A DNA stretch of 58,651 nt, from the NCBI GenBank assembly GCA_902491795.1, contig CABUIX010000005.1, forward strand, positions 1-58,651, read 5' to 3'. A model generated the notes under the pieces. The model was not told the origin of the DNA, did no database searches, and saw nothing but the letters and a program-made list of their open reading frames with translations. The position numbers were made by a program, and so were the translations under genes. Within the stretch, counting starts at the first letter, position 1, and each line of letters starts with the position of its first letter. Of this stretch, positions 33,875 through 43,172 are shown piece by piece. The stretch comes from an uncultured Bacteroidales bacterium (GTDB lineage: Bacteria > Bacteroidota > Bacteroidia > Bacteroidales > UBA932).

Positions 33875-34574
33875 ATTCAAACAGTTTTCTGTGCACAACT
33901 GCCGCTCCGCCCTCAAAGTGGGGACCGATGCCGTACTGCTGGGTGCCGCTATGACCCTGAAACCGGAAGACAGGCTCGCCCTCGACATCGGCACAGGGAC
34001 CGGAGTCATAGCGCTCATGGCCGCCCAAAGGGCTCCGCAGCTGCAGATTGAGGCAATAGACATCGACCGGCCGTCTGCAGAAGAGGCCGCACAGAATTTC
34101 CGGGAATCCCCATGGCCCGACAGGCTGCATGCAGCCGCTTGCGGATTGTCGGAATATCACCCGGCGTTCAGGTTCGACCTCATATTCTCGAACCCTCCCT
34201 ATTACGACAACTCTCTGAGAAATCCCGACGACCGGGTTTCTGCTGCAAGACACGCCTGCAAGCTGGGCATTGCCCAGATTTTTTCCTTTGCCGAGGAATG
34301 GCTGGAAAGCCACGGAAGACTATCCCTGATACTGCCTGCAGAAAGCCTTGTCTCATCCCGGAGGCTGGCGTCATCGTTCGGTTTTCGTCCCTTCAGGACC
34401 ATTTTCATCAAAACCGTTGAAAGCAAGGCTCCCAAGCGTGTAATACTTGAATTTTCCAAAGAAGAAACAATTGAAAATCAGGGAACTATAGTATTAATGA
34501 AGAACGGTGCAAGAACCATTCAATATAGCCTTCTCACAAAGGAGTTCTACCTTGATTCGTCCCTGGAAGGCTGA
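33858..34574 (+). CDS. trmN6: tRNA1(Val) (adenine-37-N6)-methyltransferase TrmN6 (YfiC)
   Basis: The 238-residue product starts FRFKQFSVHNCRSALKVGTD, the typical YfiC/TrmN6 opening, with SAM motif LDIGTGTGVIALMAAQR and the N6-adenine motif NPPYYDNS. It methylates A37 of tRNA-Val. It overlaps lolD by 17 nt, so the two are cotranscribed. Confidence 0.92.
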   Translation: MDNSFRFKQFSVHNCRSALKVGTDAVLLGAAMTLKPEDRLALDIGTGTGVIALMAAQRAPQLQIEAIDIDRPSAEEAAQNFRESPWPDRLHAAACGLSEYHPAFRFDLIFSNPPYYDNSLRNPDDRVSAARHACKLGIAQIFSFAEEWLESHGRLSLILPAESLVSSRRLASSFGFRPFRTIFIKTVESKAPKRVILEFSKEETIENQGTIVLMKNGARTIQYSLLTKEFYLDSSLEG

Positions 34575-34576
34575 TT

Positions 34577-34606
34577 TTGCCACAAATAGCCGAGTCTTGC
34601 CACAAA
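34577..34606 (+). repeat. Direct repeat TTGCCACAAA x2, possible operator
   Basis: TTGCCACAAA occurs at 34577-34586 and 34597-34606, start to start 20 bp, about two helical turns. The pair lies 38 nt upstream of the -7 box of the fatty-acid cluster, a position suited to an activator. No regulator gene is adjacent. Confidence 0.5.
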
Positions 34607-34643
34607 CGGAGAATGCAAATTTTCTAAAAAGGAATTTTGGGAG

Positions 34644-34651
34644 TAACTTTG
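34644..34651 (+). promoter_or_regulatory. -7 promoter box TAACTTTG for the acyl ligase-fab operon
   Basis: Exact TAnnTTTG match 24 nt before the ligase start. A TTTTC near 34619-34623 is a poor but correctly spaced -33 element. Confidence 0.6.
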
Positions 34652-34675
34652 CGGCCGGATTTTACATTTTTCAAG

Positions 34676-36334
34676 ATGGACAACCTTACACAAAAAGACA
34701 ATTTCATTCTCACTTTCGAGAACAGCGTAAAAGACTGCTGGAACAAGGCAGCTCTCGACGATTTCAAAGTCTCAAGCATAACCTATGGTGAACTCGCCAA
34801 GGAGATCGAAACCAATGTCCTGTTTTGGAAGGCTGCCGGCCTGAAGCCGGGCGACAAGATTGCCATCAACGCCAAGAGCTGTGCAAACTGGGCCAAGATA
34901 TTTTTCTCAAACCAGGCCGGAGGCTTCGTGTCTGTCCAGATTTTCCCCGGATTCACCGCAACCGACACCGAGAACCTCGTGAACCATTCCGAGTCACGGC
35001 TTCTCTATACGGAGAAGGGCATTTTCGACAATATGGATTTCGGGCATATGCCTCAGCTGCTCGGTGCCGTTGACATCATGACAGGAGAGCTGCTGGCCGC
35101 GCGCAACGGATTCGACTCGCTCTACAACGGAAAAGAGAAATCATTCAGCGAAAAGCACCCGAACGGACTCTGTCCGGAGGACATCGACTATTCAGGCACG
35201 AGCATCGACAGCCTGTCATCCATCATGTATACATCAGGATCCACCGGAAACCCCAAGGGAGTGATGTTGACCAACAGGAATCTCTCTGCCAACGTCTACT
35301 CAGTGCCCATGCACGTGCCGTTCCGCAGAGGCGAAAACATTGTCAGCGTGCTTCCCTTCGCACACATTTTCGGAATGACCGTGGACATGGTGACTCCCTT
35401 GTGCCTCGGAATGCACCTGGTTGTGCTCGGACTGCCGCCCATTCCCACATACCTGAAGCCGGCTCTCAGGGAGTTCAGGCCGCACGTGTTCTTCTCCGTG
35501 CCCCTTATTCTGTCAAAACTCATCGAAGACACCATTGGGGATTTCATCCACAGCAAGAACGGAACAGCAAAGCTTGAAGACTATCAGAACAACCCTGATT
35601 TCTGTGAGGCTCTAGAGATAATTTTCCTGAAGGCCCTCGGAGGAGAAATCGAGATGTTCTGCACCGGTGGTGCCGCCATTCCCGAACAGTTCGAAAAGCT
35701 CTTCGTCACAAAACTCGGACTGCCTTTCGTGACCGGATACGGAATGACCGAAACTGCACCGGTAATATCCATCGGACATCTCGGGACCTACAAGCTGCGC
35801 GAATGCGGCGAATATCTCGATGAAGTGGTTGACGTCAAGATAGATTCTCCTGATCCGGAGCATATTCCGGGAGAGATTCTCGTCAAGGGCGAGATCGTTT
35901 TCTCCGGATACTACAAGAACGAAGATGCGACCAAGGCCGCCTTCACTGCCGACGGATGGTTCCATACTGGAGACCTCGCTACCATGGACAAGGACCACAG
36001 CCTGTTCATAGTCGGACGCTGCAAGAGCATGATACTTACTTCAAACGGACAGAACATATACCCCGAGGAGATTGAGGTTGTGCTCAATGCCCTGCCAGGA
36101 GTTGCAGAATCTCTGGTCGTCAACCGCGGCGAAAGGCTCGTGGCCCTGATCGTACCTGACCAGAACCAGCTCGGAGACATAGATTCGGCTGGACTCAAGA
36201 ATCTCATGGACGCCAATCTGGAGGTTCTCAACAAGAGGATACCTGCATATTCTCATGTAAGCGGATATGAACTGCGCTTCGACGCTTTCGCCAAAACGCC
36301 GAAGGGAAGCATAAGAAGATTTATGTATGAATAA
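34676..36334 (+). CDS. Long-chain acyl-CoA/ACP ligase (AMP-binding)
   Basis: The 552-residue adenylating enzyme activates fatty acids. The AMP-binding motif YTSGSTGNPKG, the second motif GYGMTETAPVI, and the WFHTGDLATMD and GRCKSMILTSNGQNIYPEE blocks are all present. The Lys near the C terminus lies in KTPKGSIRRF. The position ahead of fabF, fabZ and fabI suggests it feeds exogenous or recycled fatty acids to acyl-ACP or acyl-CoA; which thioester it makes is not clear. Start 34676 follows the promoter box. The 3' end overlaps fabF by 8 nt. Confidence 0.9.
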   Translation: MDNLTQKDNFILTFENSVKDCWNKAALDDFKVSSITYGELAKEIETNVLFWKAAGLKPGDKIAINAKSCANWAKIFFSNQAGGFVSVQIFPGFTATDTENLVNHSESRLLYTEKGIFDNMDFGHMPQLLGAVDIMTGELLAARNGFDSLYNGKEKSFSEKHPNGLCPEDIDYSGTSIDSLSSIMYTSGSTGNPKGVMLTNRNLSANVYSVPMHVPFRRGENIVSVLPFAHIFGMTVDMVTPLCLGMHLVVLGLPPIPTYLKPALREFRPHVFFSVPLILSKLIEDTIGDFIHSKNGTAKLEDYQNNPDFCEALEIIFLKALGGEIEMFCTGGAAIPEQFEKLFVTKLGLPFVTGYGMTETAPVISIGHLGTYKLRECGEYLDEVVDVKIDSPDPEHIPGEILVKGEIVFSGYYKNEDATKAAFTADGWFHTGDLATMDKDHSLFIVGRCKSMILTSNGQNIYPEEIEVVLNALPGVAESLVVNRGERLVALIVPDQNQLGDIDSAGLKNLMDANLEVLNKRIPAYSHVSGYELRFDAFAKTPKGSIRRFMYE

Positions 36335-37577
36335 CGAAATGAAAAGAGTAGTCATCACCGGAATGGGAGTCATCTCTCCGGTTGGAAACGATGTCAACAC
36401 CTTCTGGGAGAGCCTGAAGGCAGGAAAATGCGGCATCACCAAGCTCGAAGGATTCGAAGAGTACAATCTTCCCATCCATGTGGCCGGAAGAGTCAAGGAC
36501 TTTGACCCGCTCAAGTTCGGTCTCTCCGCTGCGGAAAAAAGGCGCAACGACATCTACAGCCAGTATGCCCTTGCAGCGGCTGCTCAGGCAATGGCCGACA
36601 GCGGTCTGGTATCAAGCCAGAACATCGACGAGAACCGCTTCGGCGTTTATCTGGGATCAGGAATCGGCGGCATCCAGACCTTCGTCGCCCAGACAAAGGT
36701 TCTGTTCGACGAGGGGGCAGACAGGATTTCACCCCTGTTCATCCCAATGATGATACCCAACATCGCCGGAGGCAACATCGCCATCAAATACAAGGCGAAA
36801 GGTCCCTGCCTTACCCATGTTTCGGCCTGCGCAACAGGCACAAACTCCATCGGGGAAGCATATCTCGCAATAAAATACGGCAGGGCCGATGCAATTCTTG
36901 CCGGAGGCAGTGAGGCTGCAGTGACACCTCTGGCCATCGGAGGATTCGCCAACGCAAAAGCCCTCACCACCGAAGAAGACCCTGCCAAGGCATGCCTTCC
37001 CTTCGATGCACGCAGAGGAGGTTTCGTCATGTCAGAAGGAGCCGGAGTACTGATGCTTGAAGAGCGCGAGCACGCAATAGCCCGTGGGGCGCACATTATT
37101 GCTGAAGTATGCGGATACGGCTGCACATGCGACGCTCACCACTACACAGCACCCAGGCCCGACGGAATCACTGCCGGAAGAGCCCTAAAGGAAGCCCTTG
37201 ACGAAGCCGGATACAAAGAAGGAGAGAATCTTTACATTAATGCCCACGGAACCGGGACCCACCTCAATGACTCAACGGAAACCCGCGCCATCAAGGTTGC
37301 TCTCGGAGAAGAAGAAGCGCGCAGGGCATCAGTAAGTTCCACCAAGTCCATGCACGGGCACATGTTCGGAGCGACAGGCGCAGTTGAGCTCATAGCTTCA
37401 GCACTGGCACTCAAGGACGGCATCGTGCCTCCTACAATAGGTCTTGAAGTGGCAGATCCCGAATGTGACCTTGACTACACTCCAATGGAGGCAAAGAAGA
37501 GAGATCTGGACATTGCAATATCCAACTCTCTGGGCTTTGGAGGGCACAATGTTTGCGTAGCCCTGCGTCGTGTGTAA
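36327..37577 (+). CDS. fabF: Beta-ketoacyl-ACP synthase II
   Basis: FabF condenses malonyl-ACP with acyl-ACP. The 416-residue product has the active-site Cys168 in VSACATGTNSIGEAY and the two catalytic histidines in NAHGTGTHLND and MHGHMFGATGAVE. The ATG at 36327 overlaps the ligase stop; an alternative at 36339 (MKRVVITG) gives the usual N terminus. fabZ follows after 31 nt. Confidence 0.96.
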   Translation: MNNEMKRVVITGMGVISPVGNDVNTFWESLKAGKCGITKLEGFEEYNLPIHVAGRVKDFDPLKFGLSAAEKRRNDIYSQYALAAAAQAMADSGLVSSQNIDENRFGVYLGSGIGGIQTFVAQTKVLFDEGADRISPLFIPMMIPNIAGGNIAIKYKAKGPCLTHVSACATGTNSIGEAYLAIKYGRADAILAGGSEAAVTPLAIGGFANAKALTTEEDPAKACLPFDARRGGFVMSEGAGVLMLEEREHAIARGAHIIAEVCGYGCTCDAHHYTAPRPDGITAGRALKEALDEAGYKEGENLYINAHGTGTHLNDSTETRAIKVALGEEEARRASVSSTKSMHGHMFGATGAVELIASALALKDGIVPPTIGLEVADPECDLDYTPMEAKKRDLDIAISNSLGFGGHNVCVALRRV

Positions 37578-37608
37578 TATCAAGTGTACGAAATAAAACC
37601 TCAACCAA

Positions 37609-38043
37609 ATGAACCGAGAAGAAATCAAAAAAATCCTTCCGCACAGGGAGCCGATGCTCCTGCTTGACGAGTCGGAACGTGAAGGAGACAAAGTGATCTC
37701 CAAATACACGATCCGGGAAAATGAATTCTTTACGACCGGCCACTTCCCGGGATATCCCGTGGTCCCCGGCGTCATCCTCTGCGAGATTATGGCACAGGCC
37801 AGTTTCCTTCTGATTCCTTCAGAAAAGCTCAAGGAGAACACCGCGCTGTATGCAGGAATTGACGGAGCCAAGTTCAAGGCTTCGGTATTTCCCGGCGACA
37901 CCGTATGCGTGGAATCCAAGGAAGTGACACAGAGAGGCCCGCTTGTGGTGGTGGACGCCCAGGCGACCGTAGGCGGAAAGCTCTGCTGCAAGGGGAGATT
38001 GACTTTCATGCTGGTTCCAAACGACAAACTGAACAAAAAGTAA
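37609..38043 (+). CDS. fabZ: 3-hydroxyacyl-ACP dehydratase FabZ
   Basis: The 144-residue hot-dog-fold enzyme dehydrates 3-hydroxyacyl-ACP. The signature LPHREPMLLLDE and the active site GHFPGYPVVPGVILCEIMAQ (His45, Glu59) are intact. fabI starts 1 nt after the stop, so the cycle enzymes are coupled. Confidence 0.96.
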   Translation: MNREEIKKILPHREPMLLLDESEREGDKVISKYTIRENEFFTTGHFPGYPVVPGVILCEIMAQASFLLIPSEKLKENTALYAGIDGAKFKASVFPGDTVCVESKEVTQRGPLVVVDAQATVGGKLCCKGRLTFMLVPNDKLNKK

Positions 38044-38044
38044 T

Positions 38045-38866
38045 ATGGCCTACAATTTACTTAAAGGCAAGAAAGGCATCATCTTCGGAGCCCTTAACGA
38101 CCAGTCCATAGCATGGAAGGCCGCTCTGAAAGCTCATGAGGAAGGTGCAGAGCTCGTGCTCACCAACACCCCCGTCTCCATCAGACTCGGGACCATCAAC
38201 GAGCTCGCTGAAAAATGCAACGCCCTCGTAGTTCCGGCAGACGCGACTTCGCTAGAAGACCTGAACGCTCTCGTGGATGCCTCAATGGAGCATTTCGGCG
38301 GTCAGTTCGACTTCGTACTGCACTCCGTCGGAATGTCACCCAACATCCGCAAGAACAAGCCTTACGAAGACACCAACTACGACTTCTTCAACAAGACGCT
38401 TGACATCTCGGCACTTTCGTTCCACAAACTGCTGAACGTCCTCTACAAAAAGGACGCGCTGAAGGAATGGGGCTCAGTGGCCGCACTGACCTACATCGCG
38501 GCCCAGAGGACATTCCAAGGATATAACGACATGGCCGATGCCAAGGCTCTGCTTGAGTCAATCACCCGCAGTTTCGGCGTCATCTACGGGCAGAAGCGCC
38601 ATGTGAGAATCAACACGGTATCACAATCGCCGACCAAGACGACTGCTGGAAGCGGGATTGCCGGAATGGAGGAGATGTTCACCTACGCGGACAAGATGTC
38701 CCCGCTCGGAAACGCTTCCGCATCTGACTGCGCCGACTACATCGTGACCCTGTTCTCAGACCTCACCAAGCACGTCACAATGCAGAACCTCTATCACGAC
38801 GGCGGTTTCTCTTCTACGGGACTAACTGCCGAAGCAATCGACATATTCAGCAAAGGGCTCAAATAG
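38045..38866 (+). CDS. fabI: Enoyl-ACP reductase FabI
   Basis: FabI completes each fatty-acid elongation round with NAD(P)H. The 273-residue SDR protein has the FabI-type cofactor motif GALNDQSIAW, the Tyr-Lys region TYIAAQ and YNDMADAKALLES, and the SQSPTKTTAGSGI loop. Length is typical of FabI. A strong terminator lies 20 nt after the stop, closing the acyl ligase-fabF-fabZ-fabI operon. Confidence 0.95.
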   Translation: MAYNLLKGKKGIIFGALNDQSIAWKAALKAHEEGAELVLTNTPVSIRLGTINELAEKCNALVVPADATSLEDLNALVDASMEHFGGQFDFVLHSVGMSPNIRKNKPYEDTNYDFFNKTLDISALSFHKLLNVLYKKDALKEWGSVAALTYIAAQRTFQGYNDMADAKALLESITRSFGVIYGQKRHVRINTVSQSPTKTTAGSGIAGMEEMFTYADKMSPLGNASASDCADYIVTLFSDLTKHVTMQNLYHDGGFSSTGLTAEAIDIFSKGLK

Positions 38867-38885
38867 CCTTTACCGAAAGCAAAAG

Positions 38886-38917
38886 AGCGACGCGCCTGCA
38901 CGGCACGTCGCTTTTTT
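38886..38917 (+). terminator. Terminator after fabI, probably bidirectional
   Basis: Stem AGCGACG/CGTCGCT (38886-38892, 38906-38912) with a 13-nt loop and six T. On the minus strand the same stem is followed by CTCTTTTG, so it can also end the GH3 transcript. Confidence 0.85.
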
Positions 38918-38941
38918 GTTGCAGCCGAGAACCTCGGGATG

Positions 38942-41254
38942 TCATTTCACCGACAGACTCACAGTCTGGAGATTCCGGCTGTCCGGTCCTACCATGATTT
39001 CAAATTCTCCCTTTTCGCAGACGAAATCCAGATTGTGGTCATAAAATGACAAGTCTTCCGCAGAAAGGACAAAGTCAACCTTTACCGTCTTCCCTGCCGG
39101 AACATGCACTTTTCTGAAAGCCCTGAGTTCCTTGACCGGACGCGTGGATGAGGCATACACATCCCTGATGTAAAGCTGAACTATCTCATCACCGTCACGC
39201 TCCCCCGTATTGGTGACATCCACCGACACTGTGACGCTGTCGGCCAAAGACATTTCAGAAGAAGAAACTGCAGGAGACGAGTATTCATAGGTGGTATAGC
39301 TCAATCCATAGCCAAACGGATATAGAGGAGCATTGATTTCGTCAAGATAGCAGCTGACAAATTTTTTGTAGCCGGCGCTGTCCGGATGCGGGCGACCGGT
39401 ATTCTTGTGGTTATAATACAACGGCAACTGCCCGACAGAGCGCGGGAAAGACGTCGTAAGTTTTGCCGAAGGATTGACTTTCCCGAACAACACGTCAGCA
39501 ACTGCCCGGCCACCCTCTGTCCCGGGAGACCAGACATCAAGTATCGCGTCCATGTTCGCATCTTCCCAGACCAGAGTCAATGGCCGTCCGGTTACAAGCA
39601 CCATCACAACGGGTTTTCCCGTCGCCTTCAAGGCCCTGAGCAATTCCTGCTGGGCATCAGGCAGGCCTATGTCGGTACGGGATGCGCCTTCTCCGTTCAT
39701 GTTGGGAATCTCACCGACGCATGCAATCACCACATCCGACTTCCTTGCAGCATCAACGGCCTCGGAAATCAGCTGCGACTGAGGCAGAGAATGAACATCA
39801 GGAGTCTCAAATCCAGGAACGAAGGCCTTGTAGAGGCCGTAACGGACATTCTCCTCCAGAGCAGGATCACAAAACAGCCAGCTTCCCTCAGCATGAAGCA
39901 CCGGTGCTGCAGCTGCCTCGGAAATGCCCTGCAGCAGCGTGACGCTTTCATCGGCCCGACTTGACACGGTCCAGGTCCCGGCCATCGCCGCGACATCGTC
40001 TGCAAGAGGCCCGACCACAGCTATCTTCATGTCCCTGTCCAGCGGAAGTATCCCGTCGTTCTTGAGCAGGACCTGGGATTCCTGTGCCGCCTTCCTGGCA
40101 AACGCACGGGCTGAGTCGGTAAACATATTGGCAGAATATCTCGCAGTGTCAAGATACCTGAAAGGGTCATCAAACAGTCCGAGTTTGTACTTTGCCTCCA
40201 GTATCCTGCGGCAGGCCCTGTCTATGTCTTCTCCCGATATACGTCCAACCTCAAGAGATTTTTTCAATGTAGCCACATAGGCATCACTGTTCATGTCCAT
40301 GTCGAGACCCGCCTGCAATGATCTGGCCGAGACTTCCTGAAGATCCCCTATCCCATGGGCCACCTGCTCCTTGACAGCTGTCGCATCGGAGACAACAAAT
40401 CCGCCAAAGCCCCACATTCCGCGAAGCACATCGTCAATAAGCCAGGAATTCATTGTAGCAGGAATCCCCTCAAACTCATTGAACGAGGTCATGAAACTGC
40501 CAGCACCGGCTTTTGCCGCGGCTTCATACGGCGGCATGTATCCGTTCATCGCCTCCTGCCTCGAGAGGAAAACCGAATTGTAGTCACGGCCTGATTCCGC
40601 GGCTCCGTACAGAGCATAATGTTTGACGCACGCCATCACCTCGTCAGTATCGAACCGGTCGTCCGTCCCCTGGTAACCACGGATATAGGCCTTTGCGATT
40701 TCAGAGCCCAGAAAAGGACCCTCTCCGCTGCCTTCGACTATCCTTCCCCACCTGGCGTCCCGGCATATATCTACCATCGGACTGAAGACCCAGTTGATGC
40801 CGGCGGACGAAGCCTCGGTCGCTGCCACTCTGGCCACATGTTCAACAAGTTCGGGATTCCACGAGCATGAAAGGGCCAAAGGGACAGGAAATACAGTTTC
40901 GTATCCGTGAATCACATCCATTCCGAACATGAGCGGAATTCCGGGGCCGGATTCCAGAGCGAGTTTCTGAGCCTCCATGAGGAAGTCAATGTCGCCAGAG
41001 CCATATATGCCACCAAGCATGCCATCCCTCAACATTTGGGCATTCTCATCATCAACAGTGACTTTTTCGGCAGAAATGAATCCTGGCGCAGAGTGAAGAT
41101 TAAGTTGGCCTATCTTCTGCTCGATGGTCATTCCGGACATCAGATCGCTGATGAACCTGTCCATTTCGGATTGACCGGAACATCCAGCCACAAGCATGGC
41201 GGTGAGTGCCGCCACAATACTAATTGATTTGGTCATTGCAATATGTTTTTTCAA
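38942..41254 (-). CDS. bglX: Glycoside hydrolase family 3 beta-glucosidase, lipoprotein (BglX-like)
   Basis: This 770-residue protein has a lipobox LVAGC (Cys25), the GH3 N-terminal barrel with the nucleophile region GGFVVSDATAVKEQ, the GH3 C-terminal domain (SQVLLKNDGILPL), and a fibronectin-III-like domain (TNTGERDGDEIVQLYIRD) at the end. It should hydrolyse beta-glucosides in the periplasm or at the cell surface. An in-frame ATG 18 nt later (MTKSISIV) is an alternative start. No SusC/SusD genes are nearby, so it is not part of an evident polysaccharide locus. Confidence 0.92.
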   Translation of the reverse strand: MKKHIAMTKSISIVAALTAMLVAGCSGQSEMDRFISDLMSGMTIEQKIGQLNLHSAPGFISAEKVTVDDENAQMLRDGMLGGIYGSGDIDFLMEAQKLALESGPGIPLMFGMDVIHGYETVFPVPLALSCSWNPELVEHVARVAATEASSAGINWVFSPMVDICRDARWGRIVEGSGEGPFLGSEIAKAYIRGYQGTDDRFDTDEVMACVKHYALYGAAESGRDYNSVFLSRQEAMNGYMPPYEAAAKAGAGSFMTSFNEFEGIPATMNSWLIDDVLRGMWGFGGFVVSDATAVKEQVAHGIGDLQEVSARSLQAGLDMDMNSDAYVATLKKSLEVGRISGEDIDRACRRILEAKYKLGLFDDPFRYLDTARYSANMFTDSARAFARKAAQESQVLLKNDGILPLDRDMKIAVVGPLADDVAAMAGTWTVSSRADESVTLLQGISEAAAAPVLHAEGSWLFCDPALEENVRYGLYKAFVPGFETPDVHSLPQSQLISEAVDAARKSDVVIACVGEIPNMNGEGASRTDIGLPDAQQELLRALKATGKPVVMVLVTGRPLTLVWEDANMDAILDVWSPGTEGGRAVADVLFGKVNPSAKLTTSFPRSVGQLPLYYNHKNTGRPHPDSAGYKKFVSCYLDEINAPLYPFGYGLSYTTYEYSSPAVSSSEMSLADSVTVSVDVTNTGERDGDEIVQLYIRDVYASSTRPVKELRAFRKVHVPAGKTVKVDFVLSAEDLSFYDHNLDFVCEKGEFEIMVGPDSRNLQTVSLSVK

Positions 41255-41283
41255 AAGGTATCACTTCGGGGCCCTGATCGCCG

Positions 41284-41324
41284 AAAAGAAAAAGCCGGAG
41301 CCCGGCAGATGCCCAGGCTCCGGC
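41284..41324 (-). terminator. Terminator after malate dehydrogenase
   Basis: A 9-bp stem GCCGGAGCC/GGCTCCGGC (41294-41302, 41316-41324) followed on the minus strand by TTTTTCTTTT. Located just past the mdh stop. Confidence 0.85.
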
Positions 41325-41360
41325 AAATCTCTCATTGTCGGGAATCAACCCTGATTACGT

Positions 41361-42349
41361 CTAAAGATTGGGGTTGACAGTCTTCCAGTCAGCAACGGCA
41401 GGAATGATGCCGAGTTCGATGATCTCGTCACGCATCTTGCAAAGGTGCTCGTAAGAAGCCTTGAGGTCAGCCATCTCCTCTGCTGTTCCCTGAGGAGCGG
41501 TGTAATGAACGGCTCGTAGCCGATCTGGAAGCGGTTCCGATCCATCATCACGTTCTTGAACTCGCCATTGTTGACATAGCATCCTGCAGGCCAGGTGAAT
41601 TTCTCTCCGCCCATCGCAGCCTCAATCATCTTGACTGAATTGTAGGCAGGACTCTGGAAAGAACTGCGTCCGCGAAGCTTGATGATGTTGGAGCCTCCCT
41701 GAACAGTATTGTGCTTGATTTCAGCCCATTTCTCGGCAGAAAGATTCTTCTCTGCAAGAGGAACGCCGTCAATCTTCACCTGTGATGCGAATACCGCCAT
41801 GGCCTCACCGTGCCCGCCATAGGTGTGGGCTCCGGTAACCTTGCTCTGCTGCACTCCGAACTCCTGGGCAAGAGCCTCCTGGAGACGGGTGGAATCAAGG
41901 GCGGCAAGCGTGGTCACGCACTCGGGCTTGAGGCCAGAATGAAGGAGCACTACAAGTCCGGTAAGGTCAGCAGGATTGAAAATCACAACCACATGCTTTA
42001 CATCGGGGCAGTAAGTCTTCACGTTCTTTCCGAAATCCTCTGCAATCTGGCAATTGCCCTTGAGAAGATCCTCGCGGGTCATGCCCTCCTTTCGGGGAGC
42101 GCCACCTGAAGAAATGATATACTTGGCATCCTTGAAAGCGACAGCAGGATCGGTGGTCCAGGTAATGTTTGCACCTTCAAATGCGCAATGGTCCATTTCT
42201 GCAACCACACCCCTCAGTCCGGGTTCATAAACATCATAAAGACATACGTTGGGAGTGAGCTTCAGCATTAGCGCTGTCTGTGCCATGTTGGAGCCGATCA
42301 TGCCTGCGGCACCCACAATGACCAATTTCTCGTCAGTAAGATATTTCAT
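41361..42349 (-). pseudogene. mdh: Malate dehydrogenase, reading frame broken near the C terminus
   Basis: The N-terminal about 280 codons encode an NAD-dependent malate dehydrogenase: VIVGAAGMIGSNMAQTA, IFNPADLTGLVV, LDSTRLQEALAQEF, THTYGGHGE-like HTYGGHGEAMAV, and RGRSSFQSPAYNS. The expected family C terminus (SYEHLCKMRDEIIELGIIPAVADWK) is present but in another frame, open over 41361-41582. The frame of the N-terminal part instead runs on to a stop at 41345 with unrelated residues. The switch must lie between about 41490 and 41575. This is either a real frameshift or a sequence error; with one repair the gene would be full length (about 330 aa). A promoter box lies 36 nt upstream and a terminator downstream. 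Confidence 0.85.
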
Positions 42350-42385
42350 GGTATCAAAATAAAATTAATACTCTGTTAAACCTTA

Positions 42386-42393
42386 CAAATATA
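42386..42393 (-). promoter_or_regulatory. -7 promoter box TATATTTG for mdh
   Basis: The minus strand reads TATATTTG, 36 nt before the mdh start. The divergent PPTase promoter lies 74 bp away. Confidence 0.6.
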
Positions 42394-42467
42394 CTAAAAA
42401 TAAAAGCATTATACCTACTATTCGACAAAATCGCAATGTGCCGGATTGCTATATCACTAAAAAACAC

Positions 42468-42475
42468 TATCTTTG
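42468..42475 (+). promoter_or_regulatory. Promoter for the PPTase gene (TTG-N19-TATCTTTG)
   Basis: TATCTTTG is preceded by TTG (42446-42448) at 19-bp spacing. It lies 18 nt before the ATG at 42494. Confidence 0.7.
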
Positions 42476-42493
42476 CCGCGTTATAAATTTTTT

Positions 42494-43135
42494 ATGGCAC
42501 TATATCTTATAAAGGATCTGGACGACGACTACCACTCGAAACTGGGAGTCTGGCAGATTACCGAGTCCGAAGCTGAACTTCGTGCACTCGCTTCGGTTCC
42601 TTCCGACGAACTTGAAGAAATTTCCTATATCAAAAGCGAATCTCTACGCAAGCAGAAGCTTGCAGTGCGCACGCTCCTTGACTGCATGTTTGAGGACAAG
42701 GTGTATCTCAATCACCACGACAACGGGAAGCCGTACATAGAGAATTCCTCCATCAACATCAGCATTACTCATACCGACAAATATGTTGCGGTGATCGTCA
42801 ACGACTCGGAAGAGGTCGGCATTGACTGCGAATCCCTTGACCGCGACTTCTCTGTCGTGGAGAAAAGAGCACTTTCCGAAGATGAAATAGAAGACCTCGA
42901 TGCAGACCAGCGCAACGAACAGCTTGCCATCTACTGGTGTGCGAAGGAAGCCGTCTACAAGAAAATGTCGCAGTATAACGTCGACTTTGCCGAGCAGATA
43001 GAAATCGAGAATTTCAGGATGCGCGGAGAGGGCGAACTTGACGCCACTTTTACGCAGAAAGACGGTTTCGAAGAGGACATCCACCTGCAGTACATGACAT
43101 TTGACCGTCACGTGCTGGTATGGGTCGCAGGCTGA
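42494..43135 (+). CDS. 4'-phosphopantetheinyl transferase (Sfp-like)
   Basis: This 213-residue enzyme attaches phosphopantetheine to carrier proteins. Motifs are SITHTDKYVAV, VGIDCES (Asp111 and Glu113 as metal ligands) and the WCAKEAVYK helix. It belongs to the Sfp/AcpT-like group; in Bacteroidota it may serve the fatty-acid acyl carrier protein. Start 42494 fits the promoter position. It converges on the envC-like gene with a 37-nt gap and no clear terminator. Confidence 0.88.
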   Translation: MALYLIKDLDDDYHSKLGVWQITESEAELRALASVPSDELEEISYIKSESLRKQKLAVRTLLDCMFEDKVYLNHHDNGKPYIENSSINISITHTDKYVAVIVNDSEEVGIDCESLDRDFSVVEKRALSEDEIEDLDADQRNEQLAIYWCAKEAVYKKMSQYNVDFAEQIEIENFRMRGEGELDATFTQKDGFEEDIHLQYMTFDRHVLVWVAG

Positions 43136-43172
43136 CGCAAGCCGCCGCTCCTCCTTTCCCGTCCGCTCACGA

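Noticed and set aside
41255..41283. Promoter box for the GH3 gene (TACCTTTTG on the minus strand)
   Set aside because: It has one base too many between TA and TTTG, so it does not fit the consensus well enough to list.
43136..43172. Possible terminator between the PPTase and envC-like genes
   Set aside because: The 37-nt gap has no inverted repeat of useful length.
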